From assembly GCA_020162035.1 (NCBI GenBank), contig JAIUNM010000012.1, forward strand, positions 1 to 64,000: a stretch of DNA of 64,000 nt, given 5' to 3'. The number at the start of each line of letters is the position of its first letter. Position 1 is the stretch's first letter. This DNA is from Bacteroidota bacterium. Its GTDB lineage: Bacteria; Bacteroidota; Bacteroidia; B-17B0; Aurantibacillaceae. Both the position numbers and the translations under genes were made by a program. Below, one piece after another: positions 1 to 8,617 of this stretch. The notes below the pieces were generated by a model. The model was not told where the DNA came from, searched no databases, and saw only the letters and a program-made list of their open reading frames with translations.

Positions 1-139
1 AAAAAACAAAAAACTTATTTAAAAAGCGGCAGATTTGCTTAAACCAATTATGCCATTATAAAATTTAGTGTAAAAGTCTTTTTGTTTTTAAATGAGTGGA
101 CTGTGTGAAAGATGATTTTGCCTCTCGCGAAGCGCCTGT

Positions 140-154
140 CTGCCGACAAGGCAG
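140..154. repeat. Short GC-rich hairpin
   Basis: CTGCC (140-144), loop GACAA, GGCAG (150-154). It sits in a GC-rich patch (about 120-156) inside otherwise AT-rich DNA. Similar CTGCC/GGCAG hairpins occur as dispersed repeats in Bacteroidota genomes; membership of such a family is inference. Confidence 0.5.
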
Positions 155-221
155 GCTTAAATCATCTAGCTTTAAAGCAAAAAAGACTTTAGCTAAATTT
201 TATGAAGGCTTGATTTTTTTG

Positions 222-247
222 GTTCTTTTGTGTCAAGACAAAAGAAC
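222..247. repeat. Perfect 10-bp inverted repeat (hairpin)
   Basis: GTTCTTTTGT (222-231), 6-nt loop GTCAAG, ACAAAAGAAC (238-247). The stem is perfect. Loop and arms are closely related to the second hairpin at 469-494 (loop CTTGAA, arms containing ACAAAG), so the two look like members of one repeat family. Confidence 0.65.
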
Positions 248-468
248 GAAGACAATTTTTAAAAAATATTTTTTGAGTGTCGACTAAATAAATTTAATTA
301 TTTTCGATGTTGGTGGCAGGTATATTTACGTTCCGCTTTGTCTTGATGCCGTATTTTTCTTCGTTACTTTTCCTTAGTCGAAAAAGGGGTAATGTGTAGT
401 ACACATTAGAGCTAGTTTGTGTGCTGCAATGACAAGGGGTTTCAATCTGTCTGAGCGCATTTTTCTTC

Positions 469-494
469 CTTACTTTGTCTTGAAACAAAGTAAG
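469..494. repeat. Perfect 10-bp inverted repeat (hairpin)
   Basis: CTTACTTTGT (469-478), 6-nt loop CTTGAA, ACAAAGTAAG (485-494). Same design as the hairpin at 222-247: 10-bp perfect stem, 6-nt loop. It lies about 70 nt beyond the 3' end of the minus-strand T9SS gene and has no T-run on that strand, so it does not look like a standard terminator. Confidence 0.65.
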
Positions 495-562
495 ACAAAA
501 ATTTACAAGGCCACTTTTGAAATGAGTAATCGCTGTACTACCTATATGTGCTTGTAATGCTA

Positions 563-1771
563 TCATCTCTCAATTACAACTTTTCTACTTAAAGTGCCAA
601 CCTCGGTTTTAATTAATAATGTGTAAACACCATTATTAAAGTTATTAGTTTTTAGTGTTAAGTTTTTAGTTTTACTTATTTCGCTAATCAAAACTTCACC
701 CAAACTATTTATTATTTCAACTTTATATGCATCTTTATTAAAAACTAAAAACTCAACATTAATAACTGAATTTGCAGGATTCGGGTAAACTCTAATGCCG
801 TTCTCGACTTCGCTCGAACTGACATACTCGTTAAGCCCCACCGCACTGGCATATACAACAACGGTATCATATTTTATTATACCGCAAATATCTTGTTTTA
901 CCATGTAGGTTTGGGTGGTTGTAGCAACTGTTAATGTTATACCGGCGGCATTGGCAATGGGGGTTGTTGTGTTACTTAAATTATACCACAAACAAGCTTC
1001 ATCTATGCCTACATCTTGTGGCCTGCCCAAATAAACCGTGTTACCCGGTATGCCAAAAATATCTGCCCCCGCAAAGGCTGGTAAATCTATTGGGATGCAG
1101 GAAACGTCGTCGAGTAATACATCGCTCCATTCTTGTGGCAAATAGAGTGGATTTAAAGATGCTGTATTTGTTGCGGCATGACTCTTGAAATTACCTAACA
1201 CACAATATTTCTCAATACCTGTTGCAACAAATGTACCAGTAATAGGCAACCAATTTAGAGTATCGGTAATAACATTTCCATTTGTGTTTTGCACCTGTGG
1301 CGTTAAATAAGTCAAAGGAATGGTGCATTTAGTTATTGTGTCAATAGTGTTGTCCCCAAAATAAGCTCCAAAACCATCAATACCAAAAGGTGATTGATTC
1401 TGAATGTTTACATAAAATTTAACGCAATAGGTTTTACCGGCAATTAAATTTCCTTTCATTCTATTCTTTAAATATCCTCTACCGCCACCAGGCCCACACA
1501 CAGAGGCAGAGCAATAAAATGTTGATATAACAGAAGCATTACCAGTTCTCGGATACTGAAAACCTCCATTAGGATATGGAACTCCTCCATTACAAATACC
1601 ACAGTATCCACCACTAAAACTTGTTGCAGAGTCAATAGCCATCCAATTTTTAATTATAGCAGTAATGTGTGGTGCATTGCAATTGTGTAAAACCTCAAAG
1701 CTACCATTAGAAATGTAGTTAGCTGATTGTGATTTTATAATTACTTGAAATAAACAAATAAAAAAAAGCAT
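563..1771 (-). CDS. Secreted T9SS type A sorting-domain protein, jelly-roll-like N-terminus
   Basis: A hydrophobic signal segment (LFFICLFQVII) is followed by an NGSFE motif and a region with many Cys and aromatic residues, typical of the carbohydrate-binding jelly-roll modules found at the N-terminus of Bacteroidota surface proteins. The last ~80 residues are a classic T9SS type A tail: a VYPNP motif, then NSLGEV, and a final NNFNNGVYTLLIKTE strand with a basic end. Predicted to cross the outer membrane by T9SS; the ligand is unknown. The frame stays open to an ATG at 1849, but that ATG lies out of frame inside a relic of another T9SS tail (1803-1904). I therefore prefer ATG 1771; a TTG at 1813 would give a more basic signal-peptide n-region. 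Confidence 0.8.
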   Translation of the reverse strand: MLFFICLFQVIIKSQSANYISNGSFEVLHNCNAPHITAIIKNWMAIDSATSFSGGYCGICNGGVPYPNGGFQYPRTGNASVISTFYCSASVCGPGGGRGYLKNRMKGNLIAGKTYCVKFYVNIQNQSPFGIDGFGAYFGDNTIDTITKCTIPLTYLTPQVQNTNGNVITDTLNWLPITGTFVATGIEKYCVLGNFKSHAATNTASLNPLYLPQEWSDVLLDDVSCIPIDLPAFAGADIFGIPGNTVYLGRPQDVGIDEACLWYNLSNTTTPIANAAGITLTVATTTQTYMVKQDICGIIKYDTVVVYASAVGLNEYVSSSEVENGIRVYPNPANSVINVEFLVFNKDAYKVEIINSLGEVLISEISKTKNLTLKTNNFNNGVYTLLIKTEVGTLSRKVVIER

Positions 1772-1802
1772 TAGCTTTTTTTTATTTGAATCAAATAATA
1801 GT

Positions 1803-1904
1803 TTAATTCGCAACCACCAGTTTTTTAACTGTTTTTTCTCCTTGCTCATTTACAATATTTACAAAATAAATACCATTAATTAAATTAAAGTTAAATTTTT
1901 TAGG
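1803..1904 (-). pseudogene. Relic of a T9SS C-terminal sorting tail
   Basis: Read on the minus strand, this stretch encodes about 33 residues ending in NGIYFVNIVNEQGEKTVKKL plus VVAN and a TAA stop (1803-1805). That is the canonical last strand of a T9SS type A domain. There is no gene in front of it: the frame is closed by a TGA at 1911-1913, inside the end of queE. The simplest reading is the 3' stump of a lost T9SS gene, left by a deletion whose upstream breakpoint is now at the queE stop codon. It is a different frame from the downstream T9SS protein. Confidence 0.75.
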
Positions 1905-2553
1905 GAATATTCATATACTTATGCGTTTGTAAGCTTATCATCCATTTAGGGTTTTGTTTTACATACTCTATAATTTGTGGCAACAATTGGCTGTGTTTGC
2001 TCCACTCGGGTTGTAAGTATAAATAACAATTTTCGTTCACCTGTTCTGCTTGTTCTTCGGCCCATTTAAAATCGTGTTGGTTAAATACAATAACCTTTAG
2101 TTCGTGCGCTTTTTTGTAAATAAATTGCAATGGCAACATTGTTTTTTTAGGACTTAAACATATCCAATCCCAATTACCGCTTAACTCGTATGCGCCGCTT
2201 GTTTCAATAAACGTAGAAATATTTTTTTCTTTTAATTGTTTTGTAAGTGTGTTTAAATTATAAATTAAAGGTTCGCCGCCAGTAATAACAACACTTTGCG
2301 CGTTAAACGCTTTTACGTTTGCAATAACATCATTAATTTTTGTTAGTGGGTGTATGTTTGCATCCCAGCTTTCTTTAACATCGCACCAATGGCAACCCAC
2401 ATCGCAGCCCCCAATTCTAATAAAATAGGCAGCTTTGCCAGTGTTAAAACCTTCACCTTGTATGGTGTAAAATTGTTCCATTATTGGAAGAATTTCGCCA
2501 TTGTTTAATAATTGGGTTTGCTCAGGGTTTAAACTATGTAATTTATAATTCAA
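1900..2553 (-). CDS. queE: 7-carboxy-7-deazaguanine synthase (QueE)
   Basis: Radical SAM enzyme converting 6-carboxy-tetrahydropterin to 7-carboxy-7-deazaguanine in the preQ0/queuosine pathway. The cluster motif CX3CX2C is at C50, C54 and C57 (GGCDVGCHWCD). The substrate-side motifs YTIQGEG (residues ~29-35) and TGGEP are present. At 217 residues it has the normal length of the short Bacteroidota form. The start is a TTG (2551-2553) with a -7-like box TACCTTTA only 5 nt upstream, so the transcript may be leaderless. queA lies 2 kb away on the same strand, so early and late steps of queuosine synthesis are both encoded nearby. Confidence 0.9.
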   Translation of the reverse strand: MNYKLHSLNPEQTQLLNNGEILPIMEQFYTIQGEGFNTGKAAYFIRIGGCDVGCHWCDVKESWDANIHPLTKINDVIANVKAFNAQSVVITGGEPLIYNLNTLTKQLKEKNISTFIETSGAYELSGNWDWICLSPKKTMLPLQFIYKKAHELKVIVFNQHDFKWAEEQAEQVNENCYLYLQPEWSKHSQLLPQIIEYVKQNPKWMISLQTHKYMNIP

Positions 2554-2558
2554 TTGTG

Positions 2559-2566
2559 TAAAGGTA
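2559..2566 (-). promoter_or_regulatory. -7 promoter box of queE (leaderless geometry)
   Basis: Minus-strand TACCTTTA, a variant of the Bacteroidota -7 consensus TAnnTTTG, ends 5 nt before the TTG start of queE. No clear -33 TTTG is seen. The spacing would put the transcription start on or next to the start codon. Confidence 0.4.
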
Positions 2567-2622
2567 CAAAAGCATTTAATGCGCTTAACATTTGTATGAA
2601 TTAATATTGTTATTTTTATGCT

Positions 2623-3744
2623 ATGAACATTGGAATTGTTTGTTTTCCTACTTATGGTGGAAGCGGTGTTGTAGCTACAGAATTAGGTAAAGCATTAGCA
2701 GATAAAGGGCATAAAGTACATTTTATGAGCTACAACCAACCATTTAGGTTAAATATTTTTAATGAAAATATTTTTTATCATGAAGTTGCAGTTAACGATT
2801 ACCCCTTATTTGATTACCCACCATACGAAAGTGTTTTGGCAAGTAAAATTGTTGATGTGGCCATGTATGAACAATTGGATGTTTTACATGTTCATTATGC
2901 AATTCCTCACGCATCAGTTGCTTATACCGCACAGCAAATTTTAAAATCTAAAAAAATTAATTTACCTTATTTAACTACTTTGCATGGTACAGATATTACT
3001 TTAGTAGGCAGAGACCCTTCTTTTGAACCGGTAATTCGTTTTTCGTTAAACCACAGTAATGCAATTAGCGCAGTATCTAACAGTTTAAAAAAAGACACTT
3101 TAAATACGTTTAAAATAGATAATAAAATTACAGTTATACCAAACTTTATTAATATAAAAGAATACTCAGTACCAAATTGCCATTGCAATAAACGTAAATA
3201 CGCACCTAATGGCGAAAAAATTTTAGTGCACGTAAGTAATTTTAGAAAAGTAAAAAGGGTAGAAGATGTACTAAAAGTTTTTGACAAGATTAGAAAAAAA
3301 ACACCAACAAAATTAATTTTAGTTGGAGATGGCCCCGAAAGAGCAGCAATTGAAGCGCTTTGCAGACAATTAAATACATGCAACGATATAATTAATTTAG
3401 GAAAATTAAACGATCCTAAAGATATATTGTGTATTTCGGATTTATTTATTTTACCATCAGAAACAGAAAGTTTTGGTTTAAGTGCATTAGAGGCAATGGC
3501 CATGAAAGTGCCAGTAATAAGTACAAACACTGGCGGTTTACCCGAAGTTAATATAAATGGTAAAACAGGTTATTTAAGTAAAGTTGGCGATGTTGATGAT
3601 ATGGCCGAAAAAGCATTAACCCTTTTAACCAATGAAAGTAAATTAGCCGAATTTAAAATGAATGCCTTTAACCATGCTAAAAAATTTGATATTGATGTAA
3701 TTTTACCTAAATACGAAAAGCTGTATAAACAGTTAATTGATTAA
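2623..3744 (+). CDS. bshA: N-acetyl-alpha-D-glucosaminyl L-malate synthase (BshA)
   Basis: GT4-family glycosyltransferase that transfers GlcNAc to L-malate, the first step of bacillithiol synthesis in the cytosol. The N-terminal PTYGGSGVVATELG loop, the DVLHVHYAIPHA segment and TTLHGTDITLVG are diagnostic of BshA rather than other GT4 enzymes. The C-terminal half carries the donor-site motif LPSETESFGLSALEAMA with the conserved E-x7-E. The 373-residue length is usual. It ends immediately against the convergent response-regulator gene with no intergenic base between the stops. It implies that bacillithiol is the low-molecular-weight thiol of this organism. Confidence 0.93.
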   Translation: MNIGIVCFPTYGGSGVVATELGKALADKGHKVHFMSYNQPFRLNIFNENIFYHEVAVNDYPLFDYPPYESVLASKIVDVAMYEQLDVLHVHYAIPHASVAYTAQQILKSKKINLPYLTTLHGTDITLVGRDPSFEPVIRFSLNHSNAISAVSNSLKKDTLNTFKIDNKITVIPNFINIKEYSVPNCHCNKRKYAPNGEKILVHVSNFRKVKRVEDVLKVFDKIRKKTPTKLILVGDGPERAAIEALCRQLNTCNDIINLGKLNDPKDILCISDLFILPSETESFGLSALEAMAMKVPVISTNTGGLPEVNINGKTGYLSKVGDVDDMAEKALTLLTNESKLAEFKMNAFNHAKKFDIDVILPKYEKLYKQLID

Positions 3745-4431
3745 TTAAAAATCAAATTTATAACCTACTCCTTTTACCGTTTTAAAATAATCGTCGCCAA
3801 TTTTTTCGCGTAATTTTCTAATGTGTACATCAATTGTTCTATCGCCAACAACTACTTCATCTCCCCAAACATGGTCTAAAATATATTCTCTTGTAAAAAC
3901 TTTACCCGGTTTACTGCTTAATAAAACAAATAATTTAAATTCTTTTTTTGGCAAATTAATTTCAATATTTCCTTTTGTTACAGAGTGTTTTTCTAAATCA
4001 ATTTTTATATCGCCAAAAACTGTTCCGTTAGTTTCTTTATTATCTAAATTTAATCTTCTTAATAAAGCTTTAATCCTACTAATAAAAACTCTTGGTTTTA
4101 TTGGTTTTGTAATGTAATCATCTGCACCAACATCAAAACCTGCTATTTGCGTATAGTCTTCGCTTCTGGCAGTTAAAAAAGTTATTAAAACATTGTTTAG
4201 GCCTTTAATTTCACGCAATTCTCTACACGTTTCAATGCCATCAATATTTGGCATCATCACATCTAAAACAATAAGTTGAGGTAATTCTTTTTTTGCAATT
4301 TCTATTGCATCTTTCCCATTATTACAAGACAGAACTTCAAAACCTTCTTTTCTTAAATTGTAACTTAAAAATTCAATAATATCAGGCTCATCATCAACTA
4401 ATAATATTTTAATTGTGCTTTTATTATGCAT
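3745..4431 (-). CDS. Two-component response regulator, OmpR/PhoB family
   Basis: The N-terminal receiver domain has the acidic pair D13/D14, phospho-acceptor D57 (LIVLDVMMPN) and the conserved Lys in DDYITKPIKP. The C-terminal winged-helix trans_reg_C domain (residues ~130-228) ends in the conserved GVGYKF. Full length at 228 residues. No histidine kinase is adjacent; the only kinase in the window (47.6-48.5 kb) is far away, so the partner is unknown. The PhoB-like architecture is of interest because Pho-box-like repeats occur at 16.2 and 19.2 kb, but a link is only inference. A good -7 box lies at 4445-4452. Confidence 0.9.
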   Translation of the reverse strand: MHNKSTIKILLVDDEPDIIEFLSYNLRKEGFEVLSCNNGKDAIEIAKKELPQLIVLDVMMPNIDGIETCRELREIKGLNNVLITFLTARSEDYTQIAGFDVGADDYITKPIKPRVFISRIKALLRRLNLDNKETNGTVFGDIKIDLEKHSVTKGNIEINLPKKEFKLFVLLSSKPGKVFTREYILDHVWGDEVVVGDRTIDVHIRKLREKIGDDYFKTVKGVGYKFDF

Positions 4432-4444
4432 AAATTAATAAGTA

Positions 4445-4452
4445 CAAATTTA
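4445..4452 (-). promoter_or_regulatory. -7 promoter box of the response regulator
   Basis: Minus-strand TAAATTTG, an exact match to TAnnTTTG, 13 nt upstream of the ATG at 4431. No clear -33 element at the expected distance. Confidence 0.45.
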
Positions 4453-4516
4453 CCATTACTATTAAAATTGTATGTTAAGCCAACATTAACTTAATATTAG
4501 CTATAAATTAAAAGGC

Positions 4517-5566
4517 TTATAATATTAACATTGCATCGCCATAACTATAAAAGCGATATTTTTCTTTAATAGCTTCTTTATAAGCTTTCATTACTAAGTC
4601 ATAGCCTCCAAATGCACAAACCATCATAAGCAATGTGCTTTCGGGCATGTGAAAGTTAGTAACCATACAATTTGCTACACTAAAATCGTAAGGAGGAAAA
4701 ATAAATTTATTTGTCCAGCCTACATAAGGGTTTAAGTGGCCTGTAGTGCTAACGCTCGATTCTATGCTTCGCATAACTGTAGTTCCAACAGCACAAACTT
4801 TTTTCTTTTTATCTTTTGCGTTATTAATAATTTTGCATGTATCGGCAGAAATTAAAACTTCTTCACTTTCCATTTTATGTTTGGTTAAGTCTTCAACCTC
4901 TACAGTTCTAAAAGTTCCTAAGCCTACGTGTAATGTTAATGGCGCAAAATGAACACCTTTAATTTCTAGTTTTTTTAATAACTCTCTGCTAAAGTGTAAA
5001 CCTGCAGTTGGTGCAGCAACTGCGCCTTCATTTTTAGCAAAAACAGTTTGGTAACGTTCAGAATCTTCGGGCTCATTAGCTCTTTTAATGTATTTTGGCA
5101 ATGGAGTTTCTCCTAAATCGTAAAGCGTTTTTCTAAAATCTTCGTAACTACCATCGTATAAAAATCTTAATGTTCTTCCGCGGCTTGTTGTATTATCAAT
5201 TACTTCGGCAACTAAGTTGTCATTTTCGCCAAAATATAATTTATTACCAATTCTTATTTTTCGAGCGGGGTCAACTAAAACATCCCACAAACGGCTTTCG
5301 GCATTTAGTTCGCGCAATAAAAATACTTCAATTTTTGCACCAGTTTTTTCTTTATTGCCATACATGCGAGCAGGAAACACTTTGGTGTCGTTAAGCATCA
5401 TTACATCACCATCATCAAAATAGTTTATAATATCTTTAAACTTTTTATGTGTAATTTTTCCTGTTGCTCTGTCAACAATCATTAATTTGGCATCTTCTCT
5501 GTTTTTTGCCGGGTGCTCTGCCAATAATTCTTTTGGCAGATTAAATTTAAACATGGATAGTTTCAT
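4517..5566 (-). CDS. queA: tRNA preQ1(34) S-adenosylmethionine ribosyltransferase-isomerase (QueA)
   Basis: Transfers and isomerises the ribosyl part of SAM onto 7-aminomethyl-7-deazaguanine in tRNA anticodons, giving epoxyqueuosine. The protein has the family's hallmark segments: an N-terminal [30 protein letters not shown], the central [10 protein letters not shown] loop, [15 protein letters not shown], and [17 protein letters not shown] near the C-terminus. 349 residues, complete, starting at an ATG. It stands alone, with an 84-nt gap to the response-regulator gene downstream. It acts later in the same pathway as the nearby queE. Confidence 0.95.
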   Translation of the reverse strand: MKLSMFKFNLPKELLAEHPAKNREDAKLMIVDRATGKITHKKFKDIINYFDDGDVMMLNDTKVFPARMYGNKEKTGAKIEVFLLRELNAESRLWDVLVDPARKIRIGNKLYFGENDNLVAEVIDNTTSRGRTLRFLYDGSYEDFRKTLYDLGETPLPKYIKRANEPEDSERYQTVFAKNEGAVAAPTAGLHFSRELLKKLEIKGVHFAPLTLHVGLGTFRTVEVEDLTKHKMESEEVLISADTCKIINNAKDKKKKVCAVGTTVMRSIESSVSTTGHLNPYVGWTNKFIFPPYDFSVANCMVTNFHMPESTLLMMVCAFGGYDLVMKAYKEAIKEKYRFYSYGDAMLIL

Positions 5567-5774
5567 ACGTTTACTTTAGTTTTTTGCCCTTAAAATATTA
5601 AATTGATTACTTTTTAAAACCAGAATTGGCTTTTCGAGAATCAAAATAAATCTTACGGGATTAATTTTGCGTTGCAAATTTATAATTATTATACAAAGTT
5701 TAATAACTATTTGTATTAAAAAAACATAAAACCTTAATTTCCATACTTTTTTTATTTATTTTTATCTTTTAAAA

Positions 5775-7496
5775 ATGGACATAAGTCGAATAAAAAGCAT
5801 AACTCGTAATTATAAAAAAACACTTATAACCATTTTTATTGTTTTAAGTTTTTTCTTAACCGTATCTTTTACTCAAGATTATTTTGAGGTAAGCAAAAAC
5901 TTAGAAATTTTTAGCTCAATTTTTAAAGAATTAAACTCGAGTTATGTTGATGGAATAAAGCCTGGGCAAACTATTAAAACAGGTATTGATGCCATGCTAA
6001 ATTCATTAGACCCTTATACTGTTTATTACGCCGAAAATGATATTGAGGATTATAGATATTTAACTACAGGAGAGTATGGAGGAATTGGGACCGAAGTTTA
6101 TGACATTGATAATAAAATTATTGTAAAAGAACCATTAGAAGGCTTTGCTGCATTTAAAGCAGGATTAAGAGCGGGTGACCAAATTGTTGGTGTAAATGAT
6201 ATTAATGTAGAAGGAAAACAAAGCGATGATATAAGAACATTATTAAGAGGGCAAGGTGGAACAACAGTAAAACTTACTTTAATTAAAGCAGGCCAAAATA
6301 CAAAATCAGAAATTACATTTAATAGAGAAGAAATTAAACCTAAAGTAGTTCCATTTTACGGTATAGTACCTAATTCAACAGTTGGATACATTAAATTTAC
6401 AGGCTTTACAACAGAAACTTGTAGTAACGATGTTAAGAAAGCATACTTAAGTTTAAAAGAACAAGGTTGTAAAAGCTTGGTGCTTGATATAAGAGGTAAT
6501 TTAGGTGGATTTATGCGCGAAGCCATAAATGTTGTAAATTTTTTTATTGATAAAGGACATGAAGTTGTTTTTACAAAAGGAAAAACACAAGATTGGAATA
6601 AGAGTTATTTATCTGTAAACCCACCATTAGATAAAGAAATTCCGTTAGTAGTGTTGGTTGATGAAATGTCTGCTTCGGCAAGCGAAATTGTATCTGGTGC
6701 TTTACAAGATTTAGATAGAGCAGTTATTGTAGGAAAAAGAACTTTTGGAAAAGGTTTAGTACAAGAAACACGCAGCTTAGCATATAACGCAAAAATAAAA
6801 ATTACTGTAGCTAAATATTATATACCAAGTGGTAGGTGTGTTCAAGCATTAGATTATTCGCATAGAGATGATGACGGAAGGGTTGAAAAAGTACCAGATA
6901 GTTTAATTTATGCTTTTAAAACAAAAGGCGGAAGAATTGTTTATGATGGGGCTGGTATAATGCCAGATGTAATAACAAACAATTTAAATTACACTCCTTT
7001 AATTATTGCATTAAACAATCAATTCACTATTTTTAATTATGCAACAAAATATTATTTAAGTCATAAACAAATTAGTCCAGCTTCAAATTTTCAATTAACA
7101 GATGCTGAATACGATGATTTTTTAAATTATTTAAATGAAATAAAATTCGAATACAAATCAAAAAGTGAACTTGAGCTTGAAGAAATTAGACGCGATGCAA
7201 CAAAAGAAAATTATTACAAAGATGTTAAAACAGAGTTTGAAAATTTAGTTACAAAAATTAAAAGTTCTAAAAAAGACGATTTAATAAAACAAAAAGCAGA
7301 TATTAAACAAGCCTTAGAAGAAGAAATTGTTTCTAGGTACTATTTTCAAAGTGGAAGGATAGAATATACACTTAAAAATGATGGCGATTTAACAAAAGCC
7401 GTTGAGTTACTTAAAGATGAAAACAAGTTTAAACAAATACTTACGGTTATTAATAAACCAATTAAACCTTTTAGTATTAATAAAAAATTTCAATGA
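5775..7496 (+). CDS. S41 family C-terminal processing peptidase (CtpA/Prc-like)
   Basis: Periplasmic serine protease with an uncleaved N-terminal membrane anchor (residues ~15-33). A PDZ domain (about 95-175, GLRAGDQIVGVN) is followed by the S41 core. The catalytic Ser/Lys dyad is visible as S301 in SASASE and K326 in FGKGLVQ, 25 residues apart as in Prc/Tsp. Substrate-gate segment LDIRGNLGG is present. The C-terminal ~150 residues are a charged helical extension. 573 residues, a usual length for the Bacteroidota CtpA. Its stop overlaps the folA start by 4 nt (ATGA), so the two are probably co-transcribed. Confidence 0.92.
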   Translation: MDISRIKSITRNYKKTLITIFIVLSFFLTVSFTQDYFEVSKNLEIFSSIFKELNSSYVDGIKPGQTIKTGIDAMLNSLDPYTVYYAENDIEDYRYLTTGEYGGIGTEVYDIDNKIIVKEPLEGFAAFKAGLRAGDQIVGVNDINVEGKQSDDIRTLLRGQGGTTVKLTLIKAGQNTKSEITFNREEIKPKVVPFYGIVPNSTVGYIKFTGFTTETCSNDVKKAYLSLKEQGCKSLVLDIRGNLGGFMREAINVVNFFIDKGHEVVFTKGKTQDWNKSYLSVNPPLDKEIPLVVLVDEMSASASEIVSGALQDLDRAVIVGKRTFGKGLVQETRSLAYNAKIKITVAKYYIPSGRCVQALDYSHRDDDGRVEKVPDSLIYAFKTKGGRIVYDGAGIMPDVITNNLNYTPLIIALNNQFTIFNYATKYYLSHKQISPASNFQLTDAEYDDFLNYLNEIKFEYKSKSELELEEIRRDATKENYYKDVKTEFENLVTKIKSSKKDDLIKQKADIKQALEEEIVSRYYFQSGRIEYTLKNDGDLTKAVELLKDENKFKQILTVINKPIKPFSINKKFQ

Positions 7497-7969
7497 TACT
7501 TTGCGCCATTGTAGCTACTGATAAAAAAAATGCAATAGGTAAAAACAACCAATTACTATGGCATTTACCAGCAGATTTAAAATTTTTTAAAAACACAACA
7601 ATGGGCTGCCCAATTATTATGGGTAGGAAAACATTTGAGAGTATAGGTAGGTTATTACCAGGCAGAGAAAATATAATTATAAGTAGAACTAATTTAACTA
7701 TAAATGGAGCAGTTTGTTTTACTTCAATAAATGATGCGTTAAACTATTGTGAAAAATTTAATAAGGTTTTTATTCTAGGTGGAGCAGAAATTTATAATCA
7801 AACTTTACCTTTAATTACCGAACTATATAAAACTGTTGTAAACGCCGAGTTTGAGGCCGATGCTTTTTTTCCTGTTACAACTAATTTTAAAAGAGTGTGG
7901 CATCAATGCCATGATGCAGATGATAAAAATAAATTCAATTACTGTTTTGAAAAGTGGGAAAGAATATAA
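7493..7969 (+). CDS. folA: Dihydrofolate reductase
   Basis: Reduces dihydrofolate to tetrahydrofolate with NADPH. The 158-residue protein shows the full DHFR layout: IVATDKKNAIGKNNQLLWHLPADL at the N-terminus (Met20 loop and the catalytic acidic residue), MGRKTFESIGRLLPGR, and FILGGAEIYNQ near the C-terminus. It overlaps the end of the S41 protease gene by 4 nt, suggesting translational coupling. Folate supply relates functionally to metH elsewhere in the window, though not by linkage. Confidence 0.95.
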   Translation: MILCAIVATDKKNAIGKNNQLLWHLPADLKFFKNTTMGCPIIMGRKTFESIGRLLPGRENIIISRTNLTINGAVCFTSINDALNYCEKFNKVFILGGAEIYNQTLPLITELYKTVVNAEFEADAFFPVTTNFKRVWHQCHDADDKNKFNYCFEKWERI

Positions 7970-7972
7970 AGT

Positions 7973-8608
7973 TTAATCAGTTTTTCTTGAAATAATTATT
8001 GTGTGCGTCTCATTTTCTTTTTCAGATCTTTTAAAGTCAACTTTACTTACAATAGTTTCTTTAAATTTAAATTTTTCAAGTAAATCAATAATTAATTTTA
8101 AATCGTGGAAATTAAAAAACACCCGATTACCCAAACTATTTGTTTGAAAAGTTGATGATAGTGGATTCCCCTCAACAAAACTCAAATAAATTATTCCTTT
8201 AGTGTTTAATAATAAATAGCAATCTAAAATAAGCTTTTCGCATTCTACAGGTGTTAAATAGGGTAAGCAAAACCCACAAATTATACCATTAAATTTTTGA
8301 TTTATAGTTTCTAAATTTCTACAATCTAATACATTATACTTAGCATTAGGATTGTTTATTTTAGCTAATTCAACCATATTAGTTGAATAATCTATACCAA
8401 GTATATTTAAATTAGGATTTTTAGAAAGTAAATATTTTGAAATATTACCAGGTCCACAGCCTATCTCTAGTATATTTGAATTTTTGGTTAAAAGTTTTTC
8501 AATGAACAAATCATACGATTCATTGTAAATGTTTAAATCCATAAATCGTTCTTGATAAAGATTTGCTAATTTATTCCAAGTGTTTTTAGTTTCATTAAAA
8601 TTATCCAT
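7973..8608 (-). CDS. Class I SAM-dependent methyltransferase
   Basis: Rossmann-fold methyltransferase of 211 residues. Motif I is ILEIGCGPGNIS (residues ~46-57); the acidic residue after strand 2 is in ILGIDYSTNM; motif IV region is GIICGFCLPYL. It carries no extra domain that would identify the substrate. It starts 10 nt downstream of the end of ispD and is probably co-transcribed with it, convergent with folA. It resembles the broad small-molecule methyltransferase group; the substrate is unknown. Confidence 0.8.
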   Translation of the reverse strand: MDNFNETKNTWNKLANLYQERFMDLNIYNESYDLFIEKLLTKNSNILEIGCGPGNISKYLLSKNPNLNILGIDYSTNMVELAKINNPNAKYNVLDCRNLETINQKFNGIICGFCLPYLTPVECEKLILDCYLLLNTKGIIYLSFVEGNPLSSTFQTNSLGNRVFFNFHDLKLIIDLLEKFKFKETIVSKVDFKRSEKENETHTIIISRKTD

Positions 8609-8617
8609 AAGTTATTT

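Larger units (their letters stand above)
1..562. other. Non-coding region with hairpin repeats
   Basis: No convincing gene is seen in this stretch. It is locally richer in G+C than the neighbouring genes around 120-156, and holds at least three short perfect inverted repeats (listed separately) of the kind scattered through Bacteroidota intergenic DNA. The two open frames present (96-287 plus, 294-566 minus) are mostly built from these repeats, have no recognisable domain and lack the residue composition of the neighbouring proteins, so I do not call them. Confidence 0.6.

Noticed and set aside
96..287. 63-codon plus-strand open frame
   Set aside because: Built over hairpin repeats, no domain or signal, and composition unlike neighbouring proteins.
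294..566. 90-codon minus-strand open frame
   Set aside because: Overlaps the hairpin at 469-494 and the end of the T9SS gene; no recognisable protein features.
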